This document shows positions 1-6,822 of a stretch of DNA of 29,445 nt, one piece after another. The stretch is from contig JBDKLO010000139.1 in NCBI GenBank assembly GCA_039795615.1, positions 1 through 29,445 of the forward strand, in the 5' to 3' direction. Position numbers and translations under genes: made by a program. The notes beneath the pieces are model-generated. The model was not told the DNA's origin, ran no database searches, and saw only the letters and a list, made by a program, of their open reading frames with translations. How positions within the stretch are numbered: the first letter of the stretch is position 1; every line of letters begins with the position of its first letter. Origin of the DNA: UBA6136 sp039795615 (lineage in GTDB: Bacteria > Pseudomonadota > Gammaproteobacteria > Methylococcales > Methylococcaceae).

Positions 1-664
1 CCGCCCGTTCCTGATTAACGCCGAGGGTTGCATATGCCCCTCCTGAGGGTAACGCGTTCATCAGGCGTGCCCTTTCGGTAACCAGCCTAAGACCATCCTC
101 CTGGGAAAAGACCGACGCAACACAGGCAGCAGGATATTCACCAAAGCTCTGACCAATGACGCCATCAGGATAGACCCCCCACCGCGCCCAGAGTCTTGTC
201 AACGCTAATTCAAAGGCAAAAAGTAACGGCTGGGTATGAAGGGTAGAGCTCTGTTGCTCTCCAACATCCTCCCTTTCCACCATCAAGCGAATCAAGTGAT
301 CAGACTGGCTTATCGGGAGCTGGAGAAGAATTTCACGCAGTGTATTTCGAAAGAATGGAATACAGTCATAAAGCCATTCTGCCATCCCCGGGTACTGCGA
401 ACCTTGGCCCGGGTAAAGAAAGAAAAGGGGCTGGGGAGAGGCAGCGTCACTGTATTCGATGACGCCCCGGATCGATGGCTTTTCTTCATCCTGCGCTTTT
501 TGAAACCACGACCAACGATATCGCTGTGTCGGACCAGATGCACTGCGCTCTCCGGACAAAAGGTCAATGATCGAGGCCTCTAAAGTCTCTGGAGTCTCTG
601 TCGATGCCAAATAAACCAAAGGGTCCGAGACGTCATCGTTGAAATTGGAAAAATCGTCACACAC
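1..664 (-). CDS. Polyketide-synthase-type acyltransferase domain protein, partial
   Basis: One minus-strand frame stays open from an in-frame stop at 671-673 to the window edge, giving about 221 residues. Roughly 80 N-terminal residues of low complexity in family terms are followed by the start of an acyltransferase (AT) domain: YPGQGSQYPGM near residue 84, HTQPLLFAFELAL, then GQSFGEYPAACVASVF with the nucleophilic Ser at about residue 173, and ERARLMNALPSGGAYATLG. The spacing between GQGSQ and GQS matches AT domains that load malonyl-type units from CoA onto an acyl carrier protein. The usual GHSxGE is GQSFGE here. No ketosynthase precedes the AT in this frame, so this is either a discrete AT or an AT-first multidomain protein. 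The GTG at 664 is a guess; no ATG lies upstream of the domain and no clear ribosome site is seen. The domain call is firm, the start is not. Confidence 0.8.
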   Translation of the reverse strand, partial: MCDDFSNFNDDVSDPLVYLASTETPETLEASIIDLLSGERSASGPTQRYRWSWFQKAQDEEKPSIRGVIEYSDAASPQPLFFLYPGQGSQYPGMAEWLYDCIPFFRNTLREILLQLPISQSDHLIRLMVEREDVGEQQSSTLHTQPLLFAFELALTRLWARWGVYPDGVIGQSFGEYPAACVASVFSQEDGLRLVTERARLMNALPSGGAYATLGVNQERA

Positions 665-1093
665 AGAGATTTAAAACAAGATGTGGCAAGAAAAGTTTGA
701 TGCCTACCCTGGCGAAAAGCAGAAAATCATTTCCATTTCTGCCCTATCAGATCATTTTGAGTCGAGTTTGTGACAGCCACGTGAAGCCCTCTAAGCCTCC
801 CATGGCAAACGACCCTCTGTATCCCTCCAAAAGACTTGAGCAATACTGACTGCATTTTGGCAGATTTGGGTGGATCGCTCCCAAGATTACGTACGTTTAC
901 GTATCGAGAATCCGCTTCGAAGGGAGCAGAATTCGCCAGCTCCCGATTCCTTCCGGGGGCTTAAAACAATAAAAAGCTTATAGCTCTGATGGATTGAAAT
1001 TATCCGGCGAACGAAGAATAAAAAAGTAGGTTGGGCTCCAGCCTCAAGAATTGTTCGCCGGGCATTTCTCGAACTCCCCCTTTGAATGAGCCA
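665..1093. other. Gene-free stretch with several inverted repeats
   Basis: No convincing coding frame is seen in these 429 bases. They hold a 7 bp inverted repeat GCAGAAA/TTTCTGC at 719-742, 55 bases or more upstream of the presumed acyltransferase start. They also hold two copies of the self-complementary TACGTA separated by four bases near 888-904, and a large stem with a nested hairpin at 1004-1061. The first two could be regulatory sites of the acyltransferase gene, but nothing in the sequence identifies the regulator. Confidence 0.5.
1004..1061 (-). repeat. 9 bp inverted repeat enclosing an imperfect hairpin and T-tract
   Basis: CCGGCGAAC at 1004-1012 is exactly complementary to GTTCGCCGG at 1053-1061. 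Inside it, AGGTTGG (1028-1034) and CCAGCCT (1038-1044) form a second hairpin. On the minus strand that hairpin has one A-C mismatch and is followed by a run of six T (1025-1020). It lies 33 bases past the stop of the ribosome-modulation-factor-like gene, so a weak terminator of that gene is the simplest reading. The outer stem is much stronger than a terminator needs. Confidence 0.4.
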
Positions 1094-1330
1094 TTAGCTC
1101 ATCAAGGTTGACCCTCCTTCTGATGGGGTATCATCTCGCCTGATGTTTTCATCGGATCCAATAAACCCTGATAACCAACTGTAGGCTTCCGCAGAGCCCA
1201 GTGGATAGGGATTATCAAACGTGCTTCCCCCTGCCCTAGACCGTTGCATCCCCTCGTGCCATGCCAATCGGTTGATGGTCACAGTTACGGACTCCCCGGT
1301 AAATTCAATCATCGAATCTTCCATAGCCAT
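1094..1330 (-). CDS. Ribosome modulation factor-like small protein
   Basis: 78 residues. The segment from EGMQRSRAG to DNPYPLGSAEAYSWLSGF follows the Rmf/CrpP pattern of a Gly-rich helix, an (N/C)PY motif and a W-x-x-G-(W/F) motif. In E. coli Rmf this fold binds 70S ribosomes and drives 100S dimers in stationary phase. The first Gly/Ala motif and the NPY are clear; the last helix reads WLSGFIGS rather than WLGGWREA, and a charged tail of about 20 residues follows. The ATG at 1330 is chosen because AAGGAG lies 10 bases upstream. A GTG at 1384 would add 18 residues with a poorly spaced ribosome site. Whether it binds ribosomes or belongs to the broader CrpP-like group cannot be told from sequence. 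Confidence 0.55.
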   Translation of the reverse strand: MAMEDSMIEFTGESVTVTINRLAWHEGMQRSRAGGSTFDNPYPLGSAEAYSWLSGFIGSDENIRRDDTPSEGGSTLMS

Positions 1331-1340
1331 CAGGTCGACT

Positions 1341-1346
1341 CTCCTT
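1341..1346 (-). promoter_or_regulatory. Ribosome binding site AAGGAG
   Basis: A full AAGGAG on the minus strand, 10 bases before the ATG at 1330. It decides the internal start of the ribosome-modulation-factor-like gene against the upstream GTG at 1384. Confidence 0.5.
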
Positions 1347-1469
1347 GCATTGGATTCAAGCAACGCTGGATATTTGCGCTGCACTCACCTCATAGACCAT
1401 GGTGTTTCGGTAAAGTTTGATTTGTCTGGACAAGAACGCCGATCCTCGGTCAATCGATAGAAAGAACCC

Positions 1470-1610
1470 ATGCGCGATTTACTGTACTGGCTTGTTGCTC
1501 TGACCCTTCTTTTTGTTGCCGGGATTATTTACTTCGAGTTTCGGAGCACGACCTACCGAACGGCTGATGGCGCTTGCCAATCCCTGACGGTTGAAGATGA
1601 CTGTTACTGA
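1470..1610 (+). CDS. 46-residue single-pass membrane peptide, unknown
   Basis: ATG at 1470 to TGA at 1608-1610. The peptide begins MRDLLYWLVALTLLFVAGII, a hydrophobic span of about 20 residues, followed by a polar tail with two cysteines (GACQSL and DDCY). I do not recognise a family. The upstream AAAGAA is a weak ribosome site. A short palindrome TTGTC-TG-GACAA sits at 1422-1433 in the divergent gap to the ribosome-modulation-factor-like gene. The composition (one clean membrane span, then a short polar tail) argues for a real small protein, but there is no homology support. Confidence 0.4.
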   Translation: MRDLLYWLVALTLLFVAGIIYFEFRSTTYRTADGACQSLTVEDDCY

Positions 1611-1745
1611 ACAAGCATCGTCAGCCCAGGCTAGACCTCAAAAGAGAACCAAAGAAGAATCTCATTGTCAGATGAAATGGCTGCGAAATCTGGATGACTC
1701 GCAAAGCCCATGTCTTGATCCGATGCACCGATGAGAGGATTCCCC

Positions 1746-2138
1746 ATGAAGCACGCCACCTTCGGCTTGATTGTTTTAGGCTCCACCCTTTTCGCACCGA
1801 CCGTGTTCGGCTACGGATCAGGGGGAGGTGGCGGCGGAAGTTCCTGCAGCGAACCCCAGTTTTCTTCTGAGTCCCCGAAGAATGAAACGACCGTGCCCAG
1901 CTTCAGCCAGTTTTCGTTCGAGGCATCAAAAAACACGGACCTGAAGACTCTGATTGTCGAAGTTGATGGTGTAAAACAGGAGACCAAGGCTGCGGCCCTC
2001 AATAGCGGTGATTCCCGCATTGATGTCGACATCAAGAATCCCAAGAACTCAGCGGGTAAGGTTCGCATTACGGTGAAAGCGAAAAGCGATGACGGCTGCG
2101 AAGCTTTTCAGCCTTACTACATTGATCTGAAGCCCTAG
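1746..2138 (+). CDS. Secreted two-cysteine protein, paralogue of the protein at 16833
   Basis: 130 residues from the ATG at 1746, which is preceded by GAGAGG; the in-frame upstream ATG at 1731 lacks a ribosome site. A signal peptide covers about the first 22 residues, followed by a Gly-rich linker, then CSEPQF (Cys34) and, near the end, KSDDGCEAF (Cys118). The region between is beta-rich in character, with SESP, FSFEAS and TLIVEVDG. The protein at 16833 shares the order C-x-x-P-x-F, ESP, SF-x-AS, V-x-V and SDDGC, so the two are paralogues. Conserved cysteines at both ends suggest a disulfide across an Ig-like or CopC-like fold, which is inference. The role is unknown; it acts outside the cytoplasm. 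The gene is convergent with ubiG with only 3 bases between them. Confidence 0.75.
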   Translation: MKHATFGLIVLGSTLFAPTVFGYGSGGGGGGSSCSEPQFSSESPKNETTVPSFSQFSFEASKNTDLKTLIVEVDGVKQETKAAALNSGDSRIDVDIKNPKNSAGKVRITVKAKSDDGCEAFQPYYIDLKP

Positions 2139-2141
2139 GCC

Positions 2142-2975
2142 TTAAATGGCTCCATCCTTCGAAGGGGCATATGTGCTCACATTTTTCAAATGAGTGAAAC
2201 AAAGCATGTAGTTGACGCCTGTCGATGGAACAGGAAGAAAGCTTCGGGAAATAGGATTCATCCAGACACCCGTCCCTGAGACGACCTTAAAGCCTTCGCC
2301 ACGTAATAAGGCATCTAGCTCGCTCGGCTTCACAAACTTGCACCACTGATGGGTTCCCTTAGGAAGCCACCCAAACAAATATTCTGCCCCGATGATGGCG
2401 ACCAGATAGGACAAAAGGGTTCGATTAAGGGTTGCGACAATCATCATGCCACCCGGCCTCACGAGCGTTGCTGCGCTCTTAAGAAAGAGTGGCAGATCGA
2501 TCACATGCTCTACCACTTCCATGTTGAGGACCACATCAAACACGGGCTCTTCCTGGGCCAAGTTCTCTGCCGCGATACATCGATAATCGATCGCAAGCCC
2601 CTCCCTTTCAGCGTGATGATTAGCGATCCTGAGATTTCTATCGACGACATCGATGCCGGTTACCGTTGCCCCAAGACGTGCCATGGCCTCACTAAGGATG
2701 CCTCCCCCACAACCGATATCCAGGACCCTGAGACCACTGAGAGGCTTTTCGTTTTTCAGAAGCAAAAGGTCGAAATGCTTGAGAACCTCAGCCTTTATCC
2801 ACTGGGTTCTCAACTGATTCATACGGTGAAGGGGCCAGAAAGGACCCTCGAGATCCCACCATAGGGAAGCCAGCCTTTCAAATCGAGAGGCCTCCTCAGG
2901 GTCGATCGTCGTTTTCAAAGGATCTGACATCTCTTTCCGTTTTTGCGGCCATTCTTTTCGTCTTCCCCCACGCAT
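2142..2975 (-). CDS. ubiG: Ubiquinone biosynthesis O-methyltransferase UbiG
   Basis: SAM-dependent O-methyltransferase of ubiquinone synthesis, acting in the cytoplasm on hydroxylated polyprenyl intermediates. Family-typical features are FERLASLWWDLEGPFWPLHRMN near the N terminus, split here as FERLASLWWDLEG and PLHRMN; motif I VLDIGCGGGILSE; TGIDV; and NMEVVEHV with VRPGGMM downstream. Two starts compete. The ATG at 2975 has GAGGA seven bases upstream and gives 277 residues; the ATG at 2930 gives 262 residues, closer to the E. coli protein, with a weaker GGA. The residues between them are basic and not part of the usual family alignment. It is the last gene of the apbE-nhaD-ubiG minus-strand run, 17 or 62 bases after nhaD. 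Confidence 0.85.
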   Translation of the reverse strand: MRGGRRKEWPQKRKEMSDPLKTTIDPEEASRFERLASLWWDLEGPFWPLHRMNQLRTQWIKAEVLKHFDLLLLKNEKPLSGLRVLDIGCGGGILSEAMARLGATVTGIDVVDRNLRIANHHAEREGLAIDYRCIAAENLAQEEPVFDVVLNMEVVEHVIDLPLFLKSAATLVRPGGMMIVATLNRTLLSYLVAIIGAEYLFGWLPKGTHQWCKFVKPSELDALLRGEGFKVVSGTGVWMNPISRSFLPVPSTGVNYMLCFTHLKNVSTYAPSKDGAI

Positions 2976-2992
2976 GAGGAAGTCCTCGATTT

Positions 2993-4459
2993 TTATTGAG
3001 CGAAAAGACGGGCGTTCACCAGAAGATGGGTCCCAATGGCCGCGAAATACCCGAGCAGGATCACCGGGCACCATTTCATGTGAGAAGCGAAGGTGTATTT
3101 GCCCTTGGCAATTCCCATAAGGCCAATTCCTGGGGCCGAGCCAATGGCGAGAAGACTTCCGCCGACTCCCAGAGTCAGTGTCACCAAAAGCCACTGTCCC
3201 ATGGGAAGATCAGGATGCATGTTCAGAACGGCAAACATCAATGTGCCGTTATCCACAAAGGCTGAAGACAGTCCGATCAGGATATTCGCCACCGTCGGAC
3301 TATGCTCACCAAACAGCCACCCCGAAATCGCATCCAGGTAACCAATAAAGCCCAGTCCGCCAATACCGACCATGGCGCCATAGAAGAAGAACAATGTATC
3401 CCACTCCAATCGGCCGATCTTTTCGAAAATCATGAAGCTCTGTCCACGCTGAAGATCCTTGAGCTCTTTATTCGCGGTGGCATCGTTTAGAACGCTCGCA
3501 TCAGGAATCGCCGTGAAAAGGTCGCTGGTCTTCATCAAGTAATAACTGAAGAACTGCAAGAGGCTGAGGCCCGCCATCATCCCAGCCGCCGGGGGCAACT
3601 CAAGCGCCATATTGAAGACCACGGCCAAGCTGATCGTGATCACAAAAAGCGCGATGATGCGTTTGGTTCCGCGGTGAAGCTCAATGGTTTCGATCTCAAT
3701 CTTCGGAACGCCACGAGGGACCGCAAAAGACATAATCAACGCGGGGACGACAAAGTTCACCACGCAGGGAAGAAAGAGCAAAAAGAAGTCCGTGAACTTC
3801 AAGACGCCACCCTGCCAGACGAACAAGGTCGAGATCCCGCCCAAGGGACTAAAGGATCCACCGGCATTGCAAGCCACGACAATATTGATCGCAGCCAAAG
3901 ACACAAACTTGGCGTTTTGCTTGCCGACAGCGATCGCGACGGCCCCCACCAGCAAGCCGGTGGTCAGTCCATTCACCATGGTCGACAGGAGGAAGGCGAT
4001 CACGCCAGTAATCCAAAAAAGCGACCTGAAGCCCATATTGAGCTTCAACAGGCGGATCCTGAGAGCATCGAAAACCCGCATATCCTCCATGACATTCAGA
4101 TAGCTCATGGAGACCATAATGAAGAGGAGCAGCTCAAAAAAGGCCTGAAGATTTTCCTTGAAGGCGTGAAGCGCAAGTTCGGGATCCCCATGCTGTTGGT
4201 AATGCACCAGGATGGCGATCCAAACGAGCGAGGCTCCAAGCAGCATGGGCTTGGACTTTCTGAGGAAGGTCACGTCCTCAAACATCGCGGCTACGTAAGC
4301 GATGACGATGACTACCAAAGAGAAATAGCCGGCCCATGTATGCGTCATATCCAAGGGCTTGGATACAACTCCCTCAACAGCCCATGCCTCCACCGGCAAG
4401 AAGAGCAGGAAAAGCGCCCATCCGGAGACGGCCATCATGCCTTGAAGTATTGATTTCAC
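2993..4459 (-). CDS. nhaD: NhaD-type Na+/H+ antiporter
   Basis: 488 residues with a signal-like N-terminal span and about 11-12 further hydrophobic segments, as in the NhaD branch of the ion transporter superfamily that exchanges Na+ or Li+ for protons in the inner membrane. Recognisable blocks are STMVNGLTTGLL, CNAGGSFSPLGGISTLFVWQ, SSAFVDNGTLMFAVL and GVGGSLLAIGSAPGIGLMG. Classical NhaD proteins carry a Gly-Asp-Val-Thr-Thr element after SPxG; here it reads GGISTL, so that acidic residue is absent. A second acidic site, VDN, is kept. The start is a GTG at 4459; an ATG at 4438 is an alternative. It lies 16 bases after apbE, so the two are likely co-transcribed. Confidence 0.85.
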   Translation of the reverse strand: MKSILQGMMAVSGWALFLLFLPVEAWAVEGVVSKPLDMTHTWAGYFSLVVIVIAYVAAMFEDVTFLRKSKPMLLGASLVWIAILVHYQQHGDPELALHAFKENLQAFFELLLFIMVSMSYLNVMEDMRVFDALRIRLLKLNMGFRSLFWITGVIAFLLSTMVNGLTTGLLVGAVAIAVGKQNAKFVSLAAINIVVACNAGGSFSPLGGISTLFVWQGGVLKFTDFFLLFLPCVVNFVVPALIMSFAVPRGVPKIEIETIELHRGTKRIIALFVITISLAVVFNMALELPPAAGMMAGLSLLQFFSYYLMKTSDLFTAIPDASVLNDATANKELKDLQRGQSFMIFEKIGRLEWDTLFFFYGAMVGIGGLGFIGYLDAISGWLFGEHSPTVANILIGLSSAFVDNGTLMFAVLNMHPDLPMGQWLLVTLTLGVGGSLLAIGSAPGIGLMGIAKGKYTFASHMKWCPVILLGYFAAIGTHLLVNARLFAQ

Positions 4460-4475
4460 GTGCTTTGTATTGCCC

Positions 4476-5564
4476 TTAATTTTGTTTAGCCGGATAAGTC
4501 AGACCAATCCCTTGATCCGAAGTCGCATCCCTTTCCTTGATGAAAGCAGGGCTCATGGTCTCAATCAATTGATGGTCATGATCAGAAATGAGGAGGACTT
4601 TCAGATCCTCCTCCTTGGCAATCTTTAATGCCTCAGCCTCTCCGACGCAAAGAAGGGCAGTATCCCAAAGATCTGCGAGGGTGGGATCCTCATGGAGGAT
4701 GGTGACGGACAGAAGGTTATGAGTCACCGGCCGCCCTGAACGGGGATCCATGATGTGAGAATAAACTTGGCCTTCCTGCTCGAAGTAATGCCGGTAGGTA
4801 CCCGCTGTCATGATCGCGGTCCCCCGAATTTCACGAACATCAATCAAACTTTGGATTTCCTTGCTGAAAGGTGAAGGCTTTTCGACGGCAACACGCCAAT
4901 GGCTCCCATCGGGCTTACGCCCCCGAACCTTCAGCTCCCCGCCAATTTCCACCAGGTAGTCGACGATGCCCTGTTGCTCCAGATCTGTGGCGATCTCACC
5001 GACGGTATAGCCCTGACCAATAGAGGAAAGATCGAGCTGGACCTCAGGGTCACGCTTTCTCATTCGAAAACCGGGACGATCCACTTCGATACGCGCCATC
5101 CCGATGTGCCTGATGACCTTCCGTATCTCTGTTTCCGGCGGCACCTTTTGGGGGCCCGCCTTGGAAAAACCCCAAAGATCAAACAACGGCTTAATGGTCA
5201 GATCAAAACAACCCCGAGTTTTATCACTGACTTCACGGGCGAGGGACGTCAGGTAAGCCAGCTCCGCCGAGACTGGGACCCACTCCGTTGTTTTCTGATG
5301 ATTAAAACGACTGAGCTCTGAATCATCACGGTAATTCGACACCGCGAGGTCGACTCGGGCAAAAATCGCATCGATACGCTCACGGAGGGCGTCCTTCGAA
5401 GTCTTTGAGGGGTCTAGGACCACCTTGATGTGATAGGTGGTTCCTTGTTGCTGCCCGCTGTATTCCTGAATTTCTGTGGAGGGCCCACATCCTGAAATCA
5501 GCAGCTCAATCAAAAAAAGGCAGCAAAGCAATAATCGCCTTAGGCTAGGAGGCAGGGGCAACAT
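4476..5564 (-). CDS. apbE: FAD:protein FMN transferase ApbE, lipoprotein
   Basis: 362 residues from the ATG at 5564; a TTG at 5585 is the only upstream alternative. The signal peptide ends in a lipobox LLISGC (Cys26), so the mature protein is membrane-anchored on the periplasmic side. ApbE covalently attaches FMN from FAD to a Ser/Thr of target flavoproteins such as NqrB/NqrC, RnfG or NosR. Family marks are YHIKVV, FDLTIKPLFDLWGF, DLSSIGQGYTV followed by LVEIGGELKVRG, IMTAGTYRHYF, and YSHIMDPRSGRPV with the metal-binding region. The common GAIAKGY reads SSIGQGY. No flavinylation target is visible in the window. Its pairing with nhaD suggests sodium or electron-transport physiology, which is inference. 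Confidence 0.88.
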   Translation of the reverse strand: MLPLPPSLRRLLLCCLFLIELLISGCGPSTEIQEYSGQQQGTTYHIKVVLDPSKTSKDALRERIDAIFARVDLAVSNYRDDSELSRFNHQKTTEWVPVSAELAYLTSLAREVSDKTRGCFDLTIKPLFDLWGFSKAGPQKVPPETEIRKVIRHIGMARIEVDRPGFRMRKRDPEVQLDLSSIGQGYTVGEIATDLEQQGIVDYLVEIGGELKVRGRKPDGSHWRVAVEKPSPFSKEIQSLIDVREIRGTAIMTAGTYRHYFEQEGQVYSHIMDPRSGRPVTHNLLSVTILHEDPTLADLWDTALLCVGEAEALKIAKEEDLKVLLISDHDHQLIETMSPAFIKERDATSDQGIGLTYPAKQN

Positions 5565-5648
5565 GGTCACCGTGGCAATGGACAATCGAATCTGTCGATT
5601 TTAACGGCATTCGCATCACCATAACGAACCTGTCGCACGAACCAGATC

Positions 5649-5703
5649 AAAAAGTGCCGCGCCGCCAAGAGTGGGGGATAACAGCGTTGAGATGCGGCGC
5701 GGC
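5649..5703 (-). terminator. 10 bp perfect stem with 28-base loop and T5
   Basis: On the minus strand GCCGCGCCGC and GCGGCGCGGC pair exactly (5694-5703 with 5656-5665), followed by AC and five T. The loop of 28 bases is long for an intrinsic terminator and contains a C-rich run, so it may instead be a structured leader element. It lies about 85 bases upstream of the apbE start. Confidence 0.4.
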
Positions 5704-5775
5704 CAAGTTTGCGCTTGTTGCAAAGCAAAGGTTCTGACCGCCGCAATGAAGAGGAGTTCCCGCTAAGGGCCACGC

Positions 5776-5813
5776 AAAAAAAACGGCTGGCCCCCGCATG
5801 AAGGGACCAACCG
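5776..5813 (-). terminator. Intrinsic terminator, minus strand
   Basis: An 11-pair stem (two of the pairs G-U) between 5803-5813 and 5784-5794 with a loop of eight bases, followed on the minus strand by eight T (5783-5776). The opposite strand lacks a T-run, so only minus transcripts would stop here. No gene ends just upstream on that strand. Confidence 0.65.
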
Positions 5814-5917
5814 ACTCAGAAGAAAAGTCACATCGGCAAGGCTCATGTGGGAGGCATTTTGAATACTTTACCCATGAGGAGCTTGACTATGGTCAAGTTA
5901 GAAGTCGATTCCACGAC
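5776..5917 (-). ncRNA. Candidate structured small RNA
   Basis: Between two minus-strand terminators lie about 104 bases with two more hairpins: CTTGAC-CATA-GTCAAG (5897-5882) and CTCATGGG paired with CCCACATGAG (5878-5840, one bulged A). With the strong terminator at 5813-5776 this makes a compact three-stem RNA of roughly 140 bases. No promoter of quality was found in front, although TTGACC lies in the first stem. I do not recognise an RNA family. It could equally be read-through 3' sequence of the GNAT transcript. Confidence 0.25.
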
Positions 5918-5944
5918 AAAAAAATGGCGCCCATGTGGGCGCCA
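5918..5944 (-). terminator. Intrinsic terminator of the GNAT gene
   Basis: A perfect 20-base palindrome TGGCGCCCA-TG-TGGGCGCCA (5925-5944), followed on the minus strand by seven T (5924-5918). It lies about 140 bases past the GNAT stop. Confidence 0.75.
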
Positions 5945-6085
5945 AGAATACAGAGAGAGTCTGGAACTTCGATTGAAGTTGCAGACATCGTAAGCGCCCT
6001 AACCCTATGAATAAATGTGGTATTTTGTCGCAGACAAACTGAGGCATATGCCCTACTCCATTACGGTAAATGCCCGAGAATAGGC

Positions 6086-6592
6086 TCAATTCTCAGCGAT
6101 CAGATCCATCAACATCAGATAGTCATCCATCACATATCCGCCGCCGATATCCTTCTTGTGGGTGGCGACAATGCCGAATCCCCATTTTTCGTATGCGGCA
6201 ACCGCATTGATGTTGTTGCGGTTGACCCTGAGCGTCATGAGGCTGCAATCAGAACCAAGAGCAAACTTCACGGATTGATCGACCAGCTTTCGGCCAATCC
6301 CGTTGCCCTGATAAAGGGTATCGACGTACAGCTTGTCGAGGCGTGATTGGTGGCCCTCAACAAACACATGCGAATATCCGACAAGATTTTCACCTGAATA
6401 GGCGCCAAAGAGGGGATTTCCTGATAACACCTGCTCACGAAGAAGATCATGCTCGTACAAACGATCCAGCATATAGCGGATCTGGGCGGGAGAGATAATG
6501 TCCCTGTAGGTGACCTTCCAGATCGACTCGGCCAACTCTTTAAGAACATCGATGTCTGCATCTCTCAGCAAACTTACAGTGATGGGAACCAT
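6086..6592 (-). CDS. GNAT family N-acetyltransferase
   Basis: 168 residues. The acetyl-CoA-binding motif A is seen as LDKLYVDTLYQGNGIGRKLV (residues 86-105, with Q/R-x-x-G-x-G/A as QGNGIG), followed by LRVNRNNINAVAAYEKWGF, the typical motif B, and a C-terminal VMDDYLML. The overall layout resembles RimI/PaiA-like acetyltransferases, but the substrate (amine, peptide N terminus or small molecule) cannot be inferred. The ATG at 6592 is preferred because AGGTGA lies eight bases upstream; a GTG at 6634 would add 14 basic residues. It is transcribed divergently from the NTF2-like gene and followed by a strong terminator. Confidence 0.85.
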   Translation of the reverse strand: MVPITVSLLRDADIDVLKELAESIWKVTYRDIISPAQIRYMLDRLYEHDLLREQVLSGNPLFGAYSGENLVGYSHVFVEGHQSRLDKLYVDTLYQGNGIGRKLVDQSVKFALGSDCSLMTLRVNRNNINAVAAYEKWGFGIVATHKKDIGGGYVMDDYLMLMDLIAEN

Positions 6593-6600
6593 CGGACGTG

Positions 6601-6606
6601 TCACCT
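6601..6606 (-). promoter_or_regulatory. Ribosome binding site AGGTGA
   Basis: AGGTGA on the minus strand, eight bases before the ATG at 6592. It favours that start over the GTG at 6634 for the GNAT gene. Confidence 0.5.
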
Positions 6607-6663
6607 TCCTTAGGTGCTTCTTATTGTTATTCACCGGGCGAGAAATCCCGGCGTTCCAGATTC

Positions 6664-6692
6664 GGCTTCATGTTCAATTGGAGGATGAAGCC
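6664..6692. repeat. 8 bp inverted repeat in a divergent promoter region
   Basis: GGCTTCAT (6664-6671) and ATGAAGCC (6685-6692) pair exactly across 13 bases. It lies between the divergent GNAT and NTF2-like genes, so an operator shared by both or an mRNA hairpin is possible. No T-run follows, so it is not a terminator. Confidence 0.4.
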
Positions 6693-6822
6693 TTTGAAAT
6701 GCTCCCGAATCCTATCGTGGACTTTGAGGGCATCCCCCATTAGTCTAGGATAAATGCTATTCGTTCCCCTCACGACTGCGTTCGGGGAATCCTCCGTACC
6801 CCTTTACTCCAGGAAGTTCGTC

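Larger units (their letters stand above)
5565..6085. other. Gene-free stretch with three minus-strand terminator-like hairpins
   Basis: This 521 base stretch lies between the GNAT gene and apbE, both minus strand. The open frames here are short and unlike proteins. It carries three hairpins each followed by a T-run on the minus strand, listed separately, and two further short stems between the first and second. More hairpins are present than one gene end requires, so one or more small transcripts may lie here. Confidence 0.6.

Noticed and set aside
1221..1460. 79-codon plus-strand open frame across the ribosome-modulation-factor-like gene
   Set aside because: It overlaps the better-supported minus-strand gene, lacks a ribosome site and shows no motif.
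3674..4453. 259-codon plus-strand open frame opposite nhaD
   Set aside because: It is the antisense shadow of a strongly recognised membrane protein. Its translation is rich in Asp, His, Gln and Arg with no domain.
5567..5773. 68-codon minus-strand open frame upstream of apbE
   Set aside because: It spans the hairpin at 5649-5703 and has a random-looking composition. RNA structure explains the region better.
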